A stretch of 64,000 bases of DNA from Fusarium oxysporum f. sp. lycopersici 4287 (taxonomy: Eukaryota > Ascomycota > Sordariomycetes > Hypocreales > Nectriaceae): NCBI RefSeq assembly GCF_000149955.1, contig NC_030989.1, forward strand, positions 1,807,839 to 1,871,838. The letters are read 5' to 3'. A program made the position numbers and the translations under genes. Below the pieces are notes generated by a model, which did not search any database, was not told the DNA's origin, and worked only from the letters and a program-made list of their open reading frames with translations. The stretch's first letter is position 1, and the number at the start of each line of letters is the position of its first letter. This document shows, in pieces, positions 46,230-58,816 of the stretch.

Positions 46230-46802
46230 TCACTCAGCACCGTTCACATCGTTCTTCCCACTCTCAACCACGAAATATCTTCCCGCTGTTTTGCCAGCCG
46301 TCTTGAGGGCATCCCACTTCTCTGCCTCAGACTCAATCGTCTCTCTAAGCCTCCTCGCCCTTTGATAATGCCCTATACGAACCTCCTTATCCAGAGCTTC
46401 TTGCAATTCAGTAAGTCCAATTGTCACCTCTTGTCGAGCCTCTGTGGTCTCGTCACGGATCGCCCGCAGGGGTTCAACCCCGGTTGTGTCCACACGCTGC
46501 ACGGCGCGGACGAACTGCAATTGGCTCTGGAGGGTATTGATCATGGCAGCTTCGTCTTCGGGTGTAGTTGGCAACGGTAGGGCTGAGAGGCGGAGGAGGT
46601 GGTGTAATTGGGAGGGCGTGATCTTTTCTGCGGGAGCTGAAGATGGCGAGGATGGTAGAAGGCTTCGAACGGACCAGGTGGGTTTCTCGAGGATCGAGGC
46701 GGCGGTTGGTGAGTTTGTTGTTATGAACCGAGTTATCAAAGGTCTTGTAGAATGTGTGATGCTGCGCCGAAGGGCAACACGGCAGGATGTGCAGATTGTC
46801 AT
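46230..46802 (-). CDS. Mitochondrial glutamyl-tRNA(Gln) amidotransferase subunit C (GatC-like)
   Basis: Small subunit of the GatCAB complex, which converts Glu-tRNA(Gln) to Gln-tRNA(Gln) in mitochondria; GatC helps fold and stabilise GatA. A single 190-residue exon begins with a presequence (MTICTSCRVALRRSITHSTRPLITRF). The GatC signature spans about 60-125: ITPSQLHHLLRLSALPLPTTPEDEAAMINTLQSQL followed by FVRAVQRVDTTGVEPLRAIRDE. The helical C-terminal extension (YQRARRLRETIESEAEKWD) is common in filamentous fungi. The gene lies head to head with SEC17, with 389 nt between start codons. Confidence in the family is good from the VDTTGVEPLR motif; subunit function is by homology. Confidence 0.85.
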   Translation of the reverse strand: MTICTSCRVALRRSITHSTRPLITRFITTNSPTAASILEKPTWSVRSLLPSSPSSAPAEKITPSQLHHLLRLSALPLPTTPEDEAAMINTLQSQLQFVRAVQRVDTTGVEPLRAIRDETTEARQEVTIGLTELQEALDKEVRIGHYQRARRLRETIESEAEKWDALKTAGKTAGRYFVVESGKNDVNGAE

Positions 46803-47191
46803 GGTACGTAGTTGGCCTGATCTGTCGATATGGATCTAATTTCTGTGGACTCTCGATCAAGGTTTTCTTTCTGCGTATGGCGATCTGTCAATAGAGTCTT
46901 GTAATGGATCTATATCCAAGGTAACTTTGATCCGTCTTAACCTAGATCTTCTATGCCCAATTCTGAGGAATAGCGACAACGTGGGCCCACTAAAAAGACC
47001 CCAGGTGTCTGTGGCTCAAGCGACCGTCGTCATAGCTCAGCCGCCGTCCGCGCCGCAAGTCAGGGTACTCGCCATCTTCACTTACATACAACTTAAAGCC
47101 AACTCGTGATAACCTAGAACGTGGTGTTTATCTCTCTTTCTGTTTCTCCTCCCAACTCTTCCTTGATACCCCTTTCACGAATATCACAACC

Positions 47192-48259
47192 ATGGCTCAA
47201 GACCCAAGAGCTCTTCTCCAAAAGGTTTCGTAACCCCTCCCCCGCTTTGCATTGGCTGTTGCTTTGCAGTTGTGCTGACACATCGCAACTTTCAGGCTCA
47301 GAAGCAGCTTCAGAGTGCCGGTGGCGGCTTCAGCTTCTTTGGTGGACGAGAGGAGAAGTATCAAGAGGCCGCTGATCTCTTCACTCAAGCCGCCAATGCC
47401 TTCAAGATGCAGCAACAGAGTACGCCTTTACCGCTTTGTTTCGTTGTGAAACCGAAGCTGACACTTCCGACATCTAGACCTCGAAGCTGGAAAGGCTTTT
47501 GAACAGGCTGCGCAAGTTCAAACCGACAAGTTGAAGGAACCCGATGACGCTGCCAACACCCTCGTGGATGCCTTCAAGGCCTACCGCAAAGACGATCCCC
47601 AGGCTGCTGCGCGATGCCTGAACATCGCTGTCGACCGATACTGCGCCAAGGGTAATTTCCGCCGCGCAGCTTCCCACAAGGAAAATCTCGGCGAGCTGTA
47701 CGAGGTGGAACTCGGCGATGCCAAGAGCGCTATCGAGTGCTACGAACTCGCTGCTACCTGGTATGAGGGCGATAATGCGGCAGCGTAAGTTGAATATCAC
47801 AATCGCAACTGTATTTTGCATCTACTTATGGATCTTGACAGTCTTGCCAATAAACTATGGCTGAAGGTGGCCGACGTGGCTGCTATCGAGGGCGACTACT
47901 ACAAGGCCATCGAGAAATACGAGAGAGTGGCTGAGCAATCAATCAACAACAACCTCATGAAGTACAGCGTCAAGGACTACCTGCTCAAGGCAGGTATCTG
48001 CCATCTGGCCAGTGGCGATTTGGTCGCTGCTCAGCGCGCCCTGGAGAAGTACCGCGATATGGATCCCTCATTTGGTGCACAGCGAGAGCATCAGCTTTTG
48101 ACTGACCTGTGCGAGGCCATCGAGGCCAAGAGCCAGGAGCAGTTTACCGACAGGCTGTATCAGTTCGACCAGATCAGCAAGTTGGATAAGTGGAAGACGA
48201 CGATCTTGGTGCGAGTGAAAAACCAGATCGAGGAGGAAGAGGATGAAGAGTTTGCATAA
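47192..48259 (+). CDS. SEC17: Alpha-SNAP (Sec17)
   Basis: Adaptor that recruits the ATPase NSF/Sec18 to SNARE complexes so that they can be disassembled after membrane fusion. Four exons: 47192-47224, 47296-47419, 47478-47784 and 47842-48259, giving 293 residues, the normal size. It starts MAQDPRALLQKAQKQLQS, followed by GGGFSFFGGREEKYQEAADLFTQAANAFK, the membrane-facing hydrophobic loop FSFFGG being the alpha-SNAP hallmark. TPR-like helices run through ENLGELYEVELGDAKSAIECYELAATWYEGD to the C-terminal LDKWKTTILVRVKNQIEEEEDEEFA, which activates Sec18 through its penultimate Leu-like region. The first exon is only 11 codons, with an unusual GTTTCG donor. Codon bias is moderately high, consistent with steady expression. 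Confidence 0.96.
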
Positions 48260-48910
48260 AGGAGCTGCCAATGGAATGAAAGAAATTGGCACATGAGTGG
48301 CTACAGCAGGTATTGGGATATATCACAGTCAACAAAGTCCAGCAAGTGCTTGGGATTTTGCTATTGACATTACGGTCGAAGAGATGGGTAGTGACTTGAG
48401 ATGTACTCGTGTCTCCTCATGAAGGGGGTTACAGTGGCTAATGTTAGGCTTAGAGTTAACATGACTGTTGTGAACACCAAAACAAGCTCGTCATAGACTG
48501 AGTTGGTGTTGTCTCGGTAAAATGATGCTATCTCAGTGAACCATTAACGAAATTAACATTCACAGCATGACACTCCACGGTCGGCTATACAAAGTCATGC
48601 GCCAATCTGCTTCAGCCAGAGATTCGAGGGATTCTTGCTTGAGATCACATGTTCAAACCAATGATCGATCCACTAATACCCAGTACAAGGAAAGCATAAT
48701 AAAATAAACCACGGAACTCAATAGACATCTGTAATAGTATATGTGTTATTATCAGACTTGCTATCTCCAAACACGTGTCCTTCGTTTTCATCATCAAAAT
48801 CATTGGATTTCACTCCCAGCCCTGTCAAAGTAACAATCTGAGTCATCTTCCAACTTTCCCTATCAATGTGTCGAAATAACCCTCAAGGCATATAGAACAA
48901 AAGCATCATC

Positions 48911-51098
<2,188 letters not shown>

Positions 51099-52958
51099 GA
51101 TAGGCTGTATCAGAGAGGCTGTAGAGTTGATCGAGACTGATGAGACTGAATCATCAACATCTATCAGGTCCATCGTGAAGCTTTTATAGAGAGCCGGCAT
51201 GCCGAGTATTACAGGAATTTCGTAATAGAAGAATTGTCCTTGTCAAGGGTCTAGTTGTTAGATGCCGAATATGGAAGTGCGGAAGCAAGCTGTAGAGTTC
51301 GTGAACATCGGACGTAGGCCTTTGGGGGATAGTGCGATGTGGTTTAAAGGCCCGAATAATTAGAATGAGGCCGAGTTGATTACAATTAGTCTGCTGCAGT
51401 TTCCAGGAGGTGGTGTTGTTTTGCATTCGATATCACCTCGGCTTGTTATAGTTGCTGAGGTCATACTCATTCATGCTCGTCAGCTCAAGATGACTTTAGA
51501 TGCCTCTTGAGGAGAATGATGATATGGAGTTTTATTGCAAACTTATCCTCTGATAGTTGTATGCACCGATTCACATGCACCAGCTGACTTGAGCTCTTGT
51601 GACATTTCCCCAAATCAATAATGTATGATTTCACTGGCAAGTCTCCAATTCATAGTGTGGGGTAGAAAACCTCCATGGCATGACTACCTCCCAATAGGTA
51701 GGAGGATTATCATCCCCTGTAATAACATCCATGGCCACTCATAGACAGTCTTCACATGCGAGCCGAGCTCTGGGCTCTCGCTTCGTTCCGTCCCCTTCCC
51801 CAGACTCTCTCGTGATGCTCAAATTCTCAACCCCCAGACTAGACAGGTCTCCCCGGATGGAGGCGTCGGTAGTGGACGGATGATTAATGAGTACCGAGTA
51901 GCTTGGAACAAAGCGCCGAGTGTAACACAACCTTCATGTCTATGTATGCATATATGCATGCAGTACATACTTATTATCCTCGGTTATCGACTGTTGTGAC
52001 ATGATATCTCACTTGGATACAACTTCATTTACGGAAACATGCCTACCCTGCGGCTGCGTTATTGGTCAATAAACGTCGTTACAGGCCCGACAACAGGACA
52101 CTCCGCCGTCATTATGCGATCTAGTCGAATCCTGGTGCCATGCTCCGAAGACGGGCCGCAGATCGTGAAATGATGCTTGTTACTTTGTCATGAGATGGAC
52201 TTGATCCCCAGATTCAGGATCAAAGCCGAAGCCATCAGAAAGAGGCTCTAGCTGTCAAAGGCAAGATACATGGGGGATCAGCAATGACCAGAGCCAAGCG
52301 TTGGATCGCTTTTGTTGCTCGGCAACCTAGTCCAGGGTCCGCTAAAAAGTTTGACGGCCTGTCTCAGGTGCATCGCGACATATGGAATTATACAGACATC
52401 ACGAATTGCAAAAGATTCTTCTAGTCAAAGATATGTAGGTAGGCCATGGTTTTCCCCAACCTCACCGACCGACGGTCTCGGAAAAGGGGGGTGGAATATA
52501 GCGTCTCGTTATGCAACAGTCCCGACACTCAAGCCGTCTTTCGACAGCGAATGAAGCGGCTGAAGCAACAGTTACTCTTGGACCTGTCGATAGGATGATT
52601 GACACCATAACAAGTTGATGGCTCCTTATAAGTTATCGAGCTGCAAAGCAATCGACCCTGACTCCGAAGAGCAGGGGATCGCTAGGCACAGATCCGTGTT
52701 TGCTTGAAGAGAAGAGAAAAGAAAATTATGGTTGCGCCTCAGAGATTTAAATACACAAAACTTCGGGGATATCCGCTTACATAATCCGGCCCAACTGCGG
52801 AATTACCTAGCCACGTCTCGTTCCACCTGCCGCGTTTCAAAGTGATCCGTGCTCATCAACCTCAGGCCTATCTTTCTGCCTACTAAGAAATAGCTTTTTA
52901 TCGTCTAACATAGTCGCATCACGTATATCGACGTTGCCATCGCGATACGACTGCCAAG
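51099..52958. other. Long intergenic region between glucoamylase and SNU66 (divergent)
   Basis: About 1.86 kb holding both upstream regions. I looked for paired CGG half-sites of the AmyR type and found no clear match. No gene supported. Confidence 0.45.
51181..51188 (-). promoter_or_regulatory. TATA box of the glucoamylase gene
   Basis: TATAAAAG on the minus strand, 83-90 nt before the ATG. A TATA box agrees with a strongly induced secreted-enzyme gene and with the start codon chosen at 51098. Confidence 0.5.
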
Positions 52959-54953
52959 ATGGACGCCGCAACGATCGAAGAGACGAACAGAATTCGTATC
53001 TCCCTGGGAATGAAGCCTCTGCCTGTCCCAGGAGCAGATAACACCAGTCAAACTCAGTCAATGTACGCGGATGGCGATGCACCTAGCACACTGGAGAGCC
53101 GCCAAGCTCAGGCCTACGACAACTACAATAAGGTGATTGAAGCGGAAAAGGCAAAGAAGAAGCGCGAAGAGAAAGCCGCAGCTATCCGAAAAGCCCGGGA
53201 GCAGGCGCAACGAAATGCAGTTCTGGAAGGCAAAGGCTTCGGAGAAGTCGAAGAGGGTGGCGATCTTAGCGCCAAAGACTGGCTCATTGGACAAAAGAAG
53301 CGACAGAAGAAGATCGCCAAAGTCAGGAAATTGGAGGAGGAGCTGGCCGCAGCTGAGGCTGAAGCTGCTGCAGCAGTCCAGTATACTTCCAAGGATCTTG
53401 CTGGTATCAAAGTTGGACACGACACAGCGGATTTCCTCGATGGCGACGACCAAATTCTCACCCTCAAGGATACAACCATTGATGAGAACGAGGAAGAAGG
53501 CGATGAGCTGGAGAACCTGAACATGCGCGAGGCCGAAAAGCTTGCCGAGAGACTTGACAATAAGAAGAAGAAACCAGGTTACAACCCTCTAGATGACGAC
53601 GAGGAGGGTGAGCGTGGTATTCTATCACACTACGATGAAGAGATCGAGGGCAAGAAATCCAAGAAGTTCACCCTTGACACAAGTGGCGTCATTGCAGAGC
53701 TCTCAGATATTCTTGAGAAACCGGTTGACAAGACAAAGAACGGCCAGAACGTGAGCTTGGACGACGTTATTGGTAAGTCCTGCTTGCGTGCCCAAAGAAA
53801 AGAATATCATACTAACCAATCAACTTTTATAGGTGATGCCCCTATTTCTTCAGACTATATAGACCCCTCACAGATCAAAGTCAAGAAGCCTAAAAAGAAG
53901 AAGGGCAAGAAGGGGACCAGACAAAAGCCCACGGACGATGATGATCTCTTTCCCATTGAAACAACACCCATAGATGACGCGATGGACATTGACTCAAAAG
54001 ACACGACGACTAAGAAGAGAAAGGCAGTCGATGATACTTTTGTGGATGACGACGACCTTCAAGCAACACTCGCGATCCAAAGAAAGAATGCCTTGAAGAA
54101 GCGAAAGAAGACCCGACCCGAAGACATCGCCCGGCTGCTTAAGGAGGAAGATAACGAGCCAGAACCAGCAGAGCAACCAGAGGGTGGCCTTGTTCTCGAT
54201 GAAGTCTCGGAGTTTGTTGCAGGCCTAAGTAAACCCGGCGAAAACGAAGAGCGCAAGCCCAGAAGACCGAAGACTGTATCAAAGTCCCCAGAACCCGATG
54301 ACGATCACCCCATGGGCGACGATGCAGAAGTGGTTGAAGAGAAGCCCCAGCCATCAGCTGTCGAGGAGTTGGATGAGACGGGCGTCGAAGAAGAGAAGGC
54401 CGTTGGTGCAGGTATGGGTGCGGCTCTCGCGCTGTTAAGAGAGCGTGGTCTCGTGGAAGATACGCGTGGAGACGTGGAATATACCAGCTTGCGAAACCGA
54501 GAAGACTTCCTCGCCAAGAAGCGTCTTTTGGAAGAAGAGCTGGACGAGCAGGCACGCGCCCAGCGAGAGCGTGACCGTACAAGTGGCAAGCTGGATAGAA
54601 TGTCAGTTCGTGAGCGTGAGGAGTGGGCACGTCAACAAAATACCTGGCGAGATCAGCAGCAGTCTCGACGCATGGCCGAGCTGTTCTCAGCAGGATACAA
54701 ACCCAACGTCGACATCAAGTACACCGATGACCACGGCCGTTCTCTTGACCACAAGGAGGCGTTCAAGTACATGAGCCACAAGTTCCATGGCAAGGGAAGC
54801 GGCAAGGGCAAGACAGAGAAACGGCTCAAGAAGATTGAGGACGAGAAGCGACGCGAAGCACAGAGCATGTTTGACGCAAGTTCTGCCGGTATGAGTCTGG
54901 CAGCTCAACAGCAGCTCAAGAAGCGACGGGAAGCTGGCGTACGACTTGCATAA
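52959..54953 (+). CDS. SNU66: U4/U6.U5 tri-snRNP protein Snu66 (SART1 family)
   Basis: Component of the tri-snRNP needed for spliceosome activation. Exons 52959-53772 and 53833-54953 give 644 residues; the 60-nt intron between them is GTAAGT...ATACTAACC...TTTTATAG with a consensus branch site. Because it is a multiple of three and has no stop, the frame stays open through it, so a 664-residue single-exon reading exists but is not preferred. Residues 1-25 contain a HIND element (IEETNRIRISLGMKPLPVPG), the known docking site for the ubiquitin-like modifier Hub1. A long charged coiled region follows (EKAKKKREEKAAAIRKAREQA ... KKRQKKIAKVRKLEEELAA). The C-terminal SART1 block has GDVEYTSLRNREDFLAKKRLLEEEL, VDIKYTDDHGRSLDHKEAFKYMSHKFHGKGSGKGKTEKRLKK. 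Length and order are normal for fungal Snu66. Confidence 0.95.
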   Translation: MDAATIEETNRIRISLGMKPLPVPGADNTSQTQSMYADGDAPSTLESRQAQAYDNYNKVIEAEKAKKKREEKAAAIRKAREQAQRNAVLEGKGFGEVEEGGDLSAKDWLIGQKKRQKKIAKVRKLEEELAAAEAEAAAAVQYTSKDLAGIKVGHDTADFLDGDDQILTLKDTTIDENEEEGDELENLNMREAEKLAERLDNKKKKPGYNPLDDDEEGERGILSHYDEEIEGKKSKKFTLDTSGVIAELSDILEKPVDKTKNGQNVSLDDVIGKSCLRAQRKEYHTNQSTFIGDAPISSDYIDPSQIKVKKPKKKKGKKGTRQKPTDDDDLFPIETTPIDDAMDIDSKDTTTKKRKAVDDTFVDDDDLQATLAIQRKNALKKRKKTRPEDIARLLKEEDNEPEPAEQPEGGLVLDEVSEFVAGLSKPGENEERKPRRPKTVSKSPEPDDDHPMGDDAEVVEEKPQPSAVEELDETGVEEEKAVGAGMGAALALLRERGLVEDTRGDVEYTSLRNREDFLAKKRLLEEELDEQARAQRERDRTSGKLDRMSVREREEWARQQNTWRDQQQSRRMAELFSAGYKPNVDIKYTDDHGRSLDHKEAFKYMSHKFHGKGSGKGKTEKRLKKIEDEKRREAQSMFDASSAGMSLAAQQQLKKRREAGVRLA

Positions 54954-56018
54954 TTCACTTGACTTTTTATCACAGAATGGAGTTGGGGGCTACGAATAGT
55001 AATACCGGCAATGGACAATTCAGATCAACGAAAAGGTGCTTTTACCCTTTGCTCATGTGCTTATTTGAGATTTCATTTCTGGCTGACACCCTGTGAAGAT
55101 TTAGATCCAAGGTATGTTTTGTATTCAACTAACTCTGCCCTAGGCTCCTGTCCCCCCCTTTACTTGTTTCCCACGGAGACCCCTTTTTGATAACCCCTTG
55201 ATTCTCTCAGTCCCCAGGAAAATACGAGTTCAAAACATGAGCTTCAAGTGAAACATTGCCCCTATCATCATTTCTTTACGATAACCTGGCCTTTGTTCTC
55301 AGCCGCCATCTCATTCCAGGTCCTCTTCATGTCTCTCATTGCCTCATCCACCTCCCCTTCCATAGCCTGCGCCATCTTCAAAGCCAGGGTTGATTCCTGA
55401 TCTGACTTACTAGCCGGATGAGAACAATGGCAAGGGGGTCGTACTGTCGTGGTGGCTGGAGTTGTTTATCTTGGTAAATGTGAGTCCAGGAGGGAGTTGA
55501 GAAGACATGATTGTTCGTGAAATCGAGAACCTAGAATGATTAGCCGATGACCTGTTTGTGACTTACCTGCAAAGCCTGCCTGCTGGAGATGATGTAAGGA
55601 TGGTTAGTTGAATGGTTCTTGGTGTCAGGGCTGGCACAAACGAGCTTCTTATACCAAGATGCTCGTTGTTAGTGGTCTGCGAATATGTGAAGGTTCAACG
55701 AACATCACCTTTGATGAGAAAATGACCTTGGTGATTGCCTTCCTTGTGTGCTCTGCATATACGTAGTTGTTCGTAGAATCAGTAAAGTTGAACTGCTGGA
55801 AAAAGTTGCTGTTCACTTCAACTCTTTCAAAAAACGCATAGTTTAGAAACAGGACCCCAGTATATGTCATGTAAAGAAATCAATTTCGTGTATCCTAGGT
55901 GTCTATAAGGGAGAAGAAATAATACGCGCCAGTATCCCAAGCAAGTCCCTCCCCCCCAAAAATAAGAACCACTAACTCCAAACATTTCTGTGCCAAGACC
56001 TTCCAAAATCGATCAGAC
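54954..56018. other. Intergenic region with a candidate small gene
   Basis: About 1.07 kb between SNU66 and the Tag1-like gene (convergent). Most holds 3' flanks. A possible small minus-strand gene is listed separately at 55268-55508. A minus-strand frame at 55649-55870 has no recognisable feature. Confidence 0.45.
55268..55508 (-). pseudogene. Candidate small gene with a frame break
   Basis: On the minus strand an ATG at 55508 opens MSSQLPPGLTFTKINNSS and reaches TAG at 55410 after 32 residues. In the +1 frame the sequence continues as SKSDQESTLALKMAQAMEGE and then a helical MRDMKRTWNEMAAENKGQVIVKK to TGA at 55268, which looks like real protein. Removing the one T in GGC(T)AGT would fuse the two into a protein of about 79 residues. 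A possible 5'-UTR intron (GTAAGTC ... GGCTAATCATTCTAG) lies just upstream, supporting transcription. Explanations are a sequencing error, a true frameshift (pseudogene), a +1 ribosomal frameshift, or an intron I cannot place; no acceptable splice pair was found. I recognise no family. Confidence 0.3.
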
Positions 56019-58816
56019 CTATAGGCTGACCTTTGCCCCGATACCCTTGCCTGTATATTGTATTTTCTCAGTCCAGCTGCCCAATCTCACAGTCACGTTG
56101 GCTATAGCATCAAGCTTGAGCGATCCGCCCAGTGCTTCTTTCAGCTTGCCATAGCCCACGCTGCTGGCAGACCATATGACTGGCAAGCGTGGGGTCTGGG
56201 ATCGTCCAGGTGTTGCTGGGAAAGGTTCATCGTGTATAATCTGACCGACAGGCTCGGTGTGGTTGTAAAGAGCAGTTGCGTTGATGTGTTCTATGTATAA
56301 AGTGTTGTAGAGTAATGGAGAAAGAAGTGTAAAAGTGGCTGTCGAAGAAAAGAGATGAAAGGTGGCATCTGCGATAAAGTGTGGCTTCTCGCCTTCGTGC
56401 TCGTCCTCGCCAGGGACAGTTATTCGCGGTGTAGGCAGAGTGATATTGATCTTCGACAAAGCCTCGCCGATTATAGGGACATTCGGGACACTCCGTTTGT
56501 GTGTGCGTGCCGTCAGTGTCGTATTCTTGCCGGATACATAGTCTGATAGTAGCTTGCGGCCAATTGCTTGTGCCTTCTCGCCGCCAAATCGTAAAGGGTC
56601 CCAAGTCGCAAGAACAGGGAGGTTGGTGTTCTTGCCGAGATCAAACGTAACATTTCTTGATATGGCCTCGCCGAGAAGTTTCCCGTCGTGAAGAATGTGT
56701 ACGCTGAGGTAAGGTACAACAGCTGCGTACGGTGTAGGGTTTGTGAGGTTGATAAGAGCTCTCATCTGAATTCCCGTCTCCGTAGTTTCCATAACCTCGA
56801 TCTCGCCGACTTGAGGCTTGAGTTTACCAAGTGCGTTTCCAGGGAATCCTAATTATAGGTCAGTATTGGCTCTTGCCATGGTCGCAAGGCGTGTTAAGAA
56901 AATACTTCAGCGTGTAAATAAGGATTATTCATCCTCATGGGGGATGCAAGAGATTACCACAGCGATGACGGACCGTTTACTGGAATCTTGCCCTCTGCGG
57001 GAACCTTCTTCACCGTCAGAATGCCGAGGACGGTTTTCAGCTTTACGTCGACTTCGGCCTTGATGTCGAGTGTGATATCGCCGCCTCCAAACAGTAGCTT
57101 CTGCATGACCTCGCTGAACACATCACCATCGGTGATTGTCAAGGGGACGCCGACTAGTCGTGATGTAATGTTAAGAAGAGTTTCGCCGTGTTCTTTGTCC
57201 TGGACCTTTGTTAAGTTGGCACTCTGCCAGTGGCGCAGGTTCAACTCGCCCATTTTACGCTTCTTGTAAAACAGATCAGCGTTGGAGCGGAGCTTGTCCA
57301 CCCCCAAATCCACATTCAGCTCAGGTGGAAGAGCTGCGAGTACTTGTGCAGTACCAGATACTCGGGGCTCACCCTCGGGATCATCGACATCGGCGAAAGG
57401 GTCGGGTAATTTAAAGTCGACATCCGTCAGGGAAAAGTTGCGGATCAAACTATCGAATGATCGCCCTGGAAAATCGACCGGTACTGTAATACTCTCCAGG
57501 ATATCTGAGATCCATTCGGGGGTATCGGTATTGTTTGTCTTCTTCCCTCTCACAAACACCTTGGCATCCTCGCCATGCAGATAACGGTCCATGAAATGGT
57601 CGAGAGGGGATGATTCAGAGTGAGGGCACGCTTTCGTCAAAGATTCTGGAATGTCGCGGATGATGCCTTTGGCATCGGCTTGAACATCTGCCTTAGCTTC
57701 AACATCAATTGGCTCCGTGATAGCATCCGCAACACTGATAGAGGGCAGTGATGAGTCGCAATTGGGCACCAAAACTTCAAACCCAAGAGTCGGGACCCGG
57801 AAGGACACTGGATAGTCGTTGTGGACTTTTAAGGATACGTCGGCCTCGATCACTTTTCGTCCGTGGCCATCTACCGGGCGATCGTGAAGATCCATGCGCT
57901 CTATGTTGTAGTTGGGCATTGATGGGATCTCATTAGCTGCAAATTTGTCAGTCCAGCACTACAGAAATAAATTCGCCTTTTCTCATTAAAAGAGTGTCTT
58001 CTTTCCTAAGAATAGAGCAGCATAGGAGCGGTAGAGAGCTTGACCTTCAAAGACCATGGATTCCGCCACATCGTGAGCACCAAGAGGGACGATTCCCGAT
58101 TTGAGGTGAACCTTGGTTTTGCCCACTACTTTCAATCGCTTTAGGTTCCCCTCTAACCAATCATTCGCAATCTTGCGGATATGCTCAGCATCGCCAGGGT
58201 TGACATCTGCCACGAAGTCTAGCTCATTGGTGTGTCCGTTAACTACATCAACGACCAGGGGAGGAATAACCGCAGCGCCGGCAAGCGCATCGGCATAGTC
58301 GGGTAGATAGACGTTGACAGTTGTTTCCTTGGTCTCGAGTTTTCGCATAATTCCAGTAACTGCTTTTCCAATACGGCGGGAATTTTTGTTGTCGACCCGT
58401 GATCCATCGAGGTAGACGTTTGCACGAATACGCGCCCGGATGCCATCGCTTGTGATGTTCTCAATGGATAAATTGGTAGGTTCAAGAACAGCAGCTTTCT
58501 CAGCGTACTCCTTGACGGCAGGGGGGACGAGGAAACCGAGAATTATGATGAGTATTACAATGATACCAAGGAGCACCATGGCGATGATGGAAGGCCATCG
58601 CCAAGGTGCCTTGGTACTGGTCTTCTTGTTGCAAATTGACCAGAGACTCCACGCGGCCCGAGACTGAGGCCCAGTCGAGACTCGACCATTTTGTTCGCGT
58701 TCACTAGCATCACTGTGATGCCCGTCATCGCTTCTGTTGAGAAGCGGCGATGTCTCGGTAGGCTCCTCTTCCTCGCGCGTTGGGGAGGCAAGAGGCTCGT
58801 TCTCCTCGGCCGGCAT
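56019..58816 (-). CDS. Large vacuolar-type membrane protein, Tag1-like (DUF3712/LEA-like domains)
   Basis: Resembles the fungal family that includes yeast Tag1 (YLR173W), a vacuolar membrane protein implicated in terminating autophagy; fungal members are often mislabelled as pre-rRNA processing protein. Exons 58816-58045, 57936-56974 and 56848-56019 give 854 residues. The cytosolic N-terminus carries an acidic dileucine ETSPLL (residues 21-26), a typical AP-3 vacuolar sorting signal. It is followed by one transmembrane helix at about 76-98 (SIIAMVLLGIIVILIIILGFLV). The remaining 750 residues are lumenal-type, with repeated beta-sandwich LEA-like modules and N-glycosylation sites (NLS, NVT, NTT, NIT, NHT). 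Splice donors GTCAAG and GTCCGT are weak but are the ones that keep the frame and rebuild FEANEIPSMPNYNIERMD and VNGFPGNALGKLKPQVGEIEV. Family call is by pattern, so moderate. Confidence 0.7.

Noticed and set aside
53058..53560. Long Ser/Arg-rich frames antisense to SNU66
   Set aside because: They mirror the Lys/Glu-rich coiled-coil codons of SNU66 and carry no family motif.
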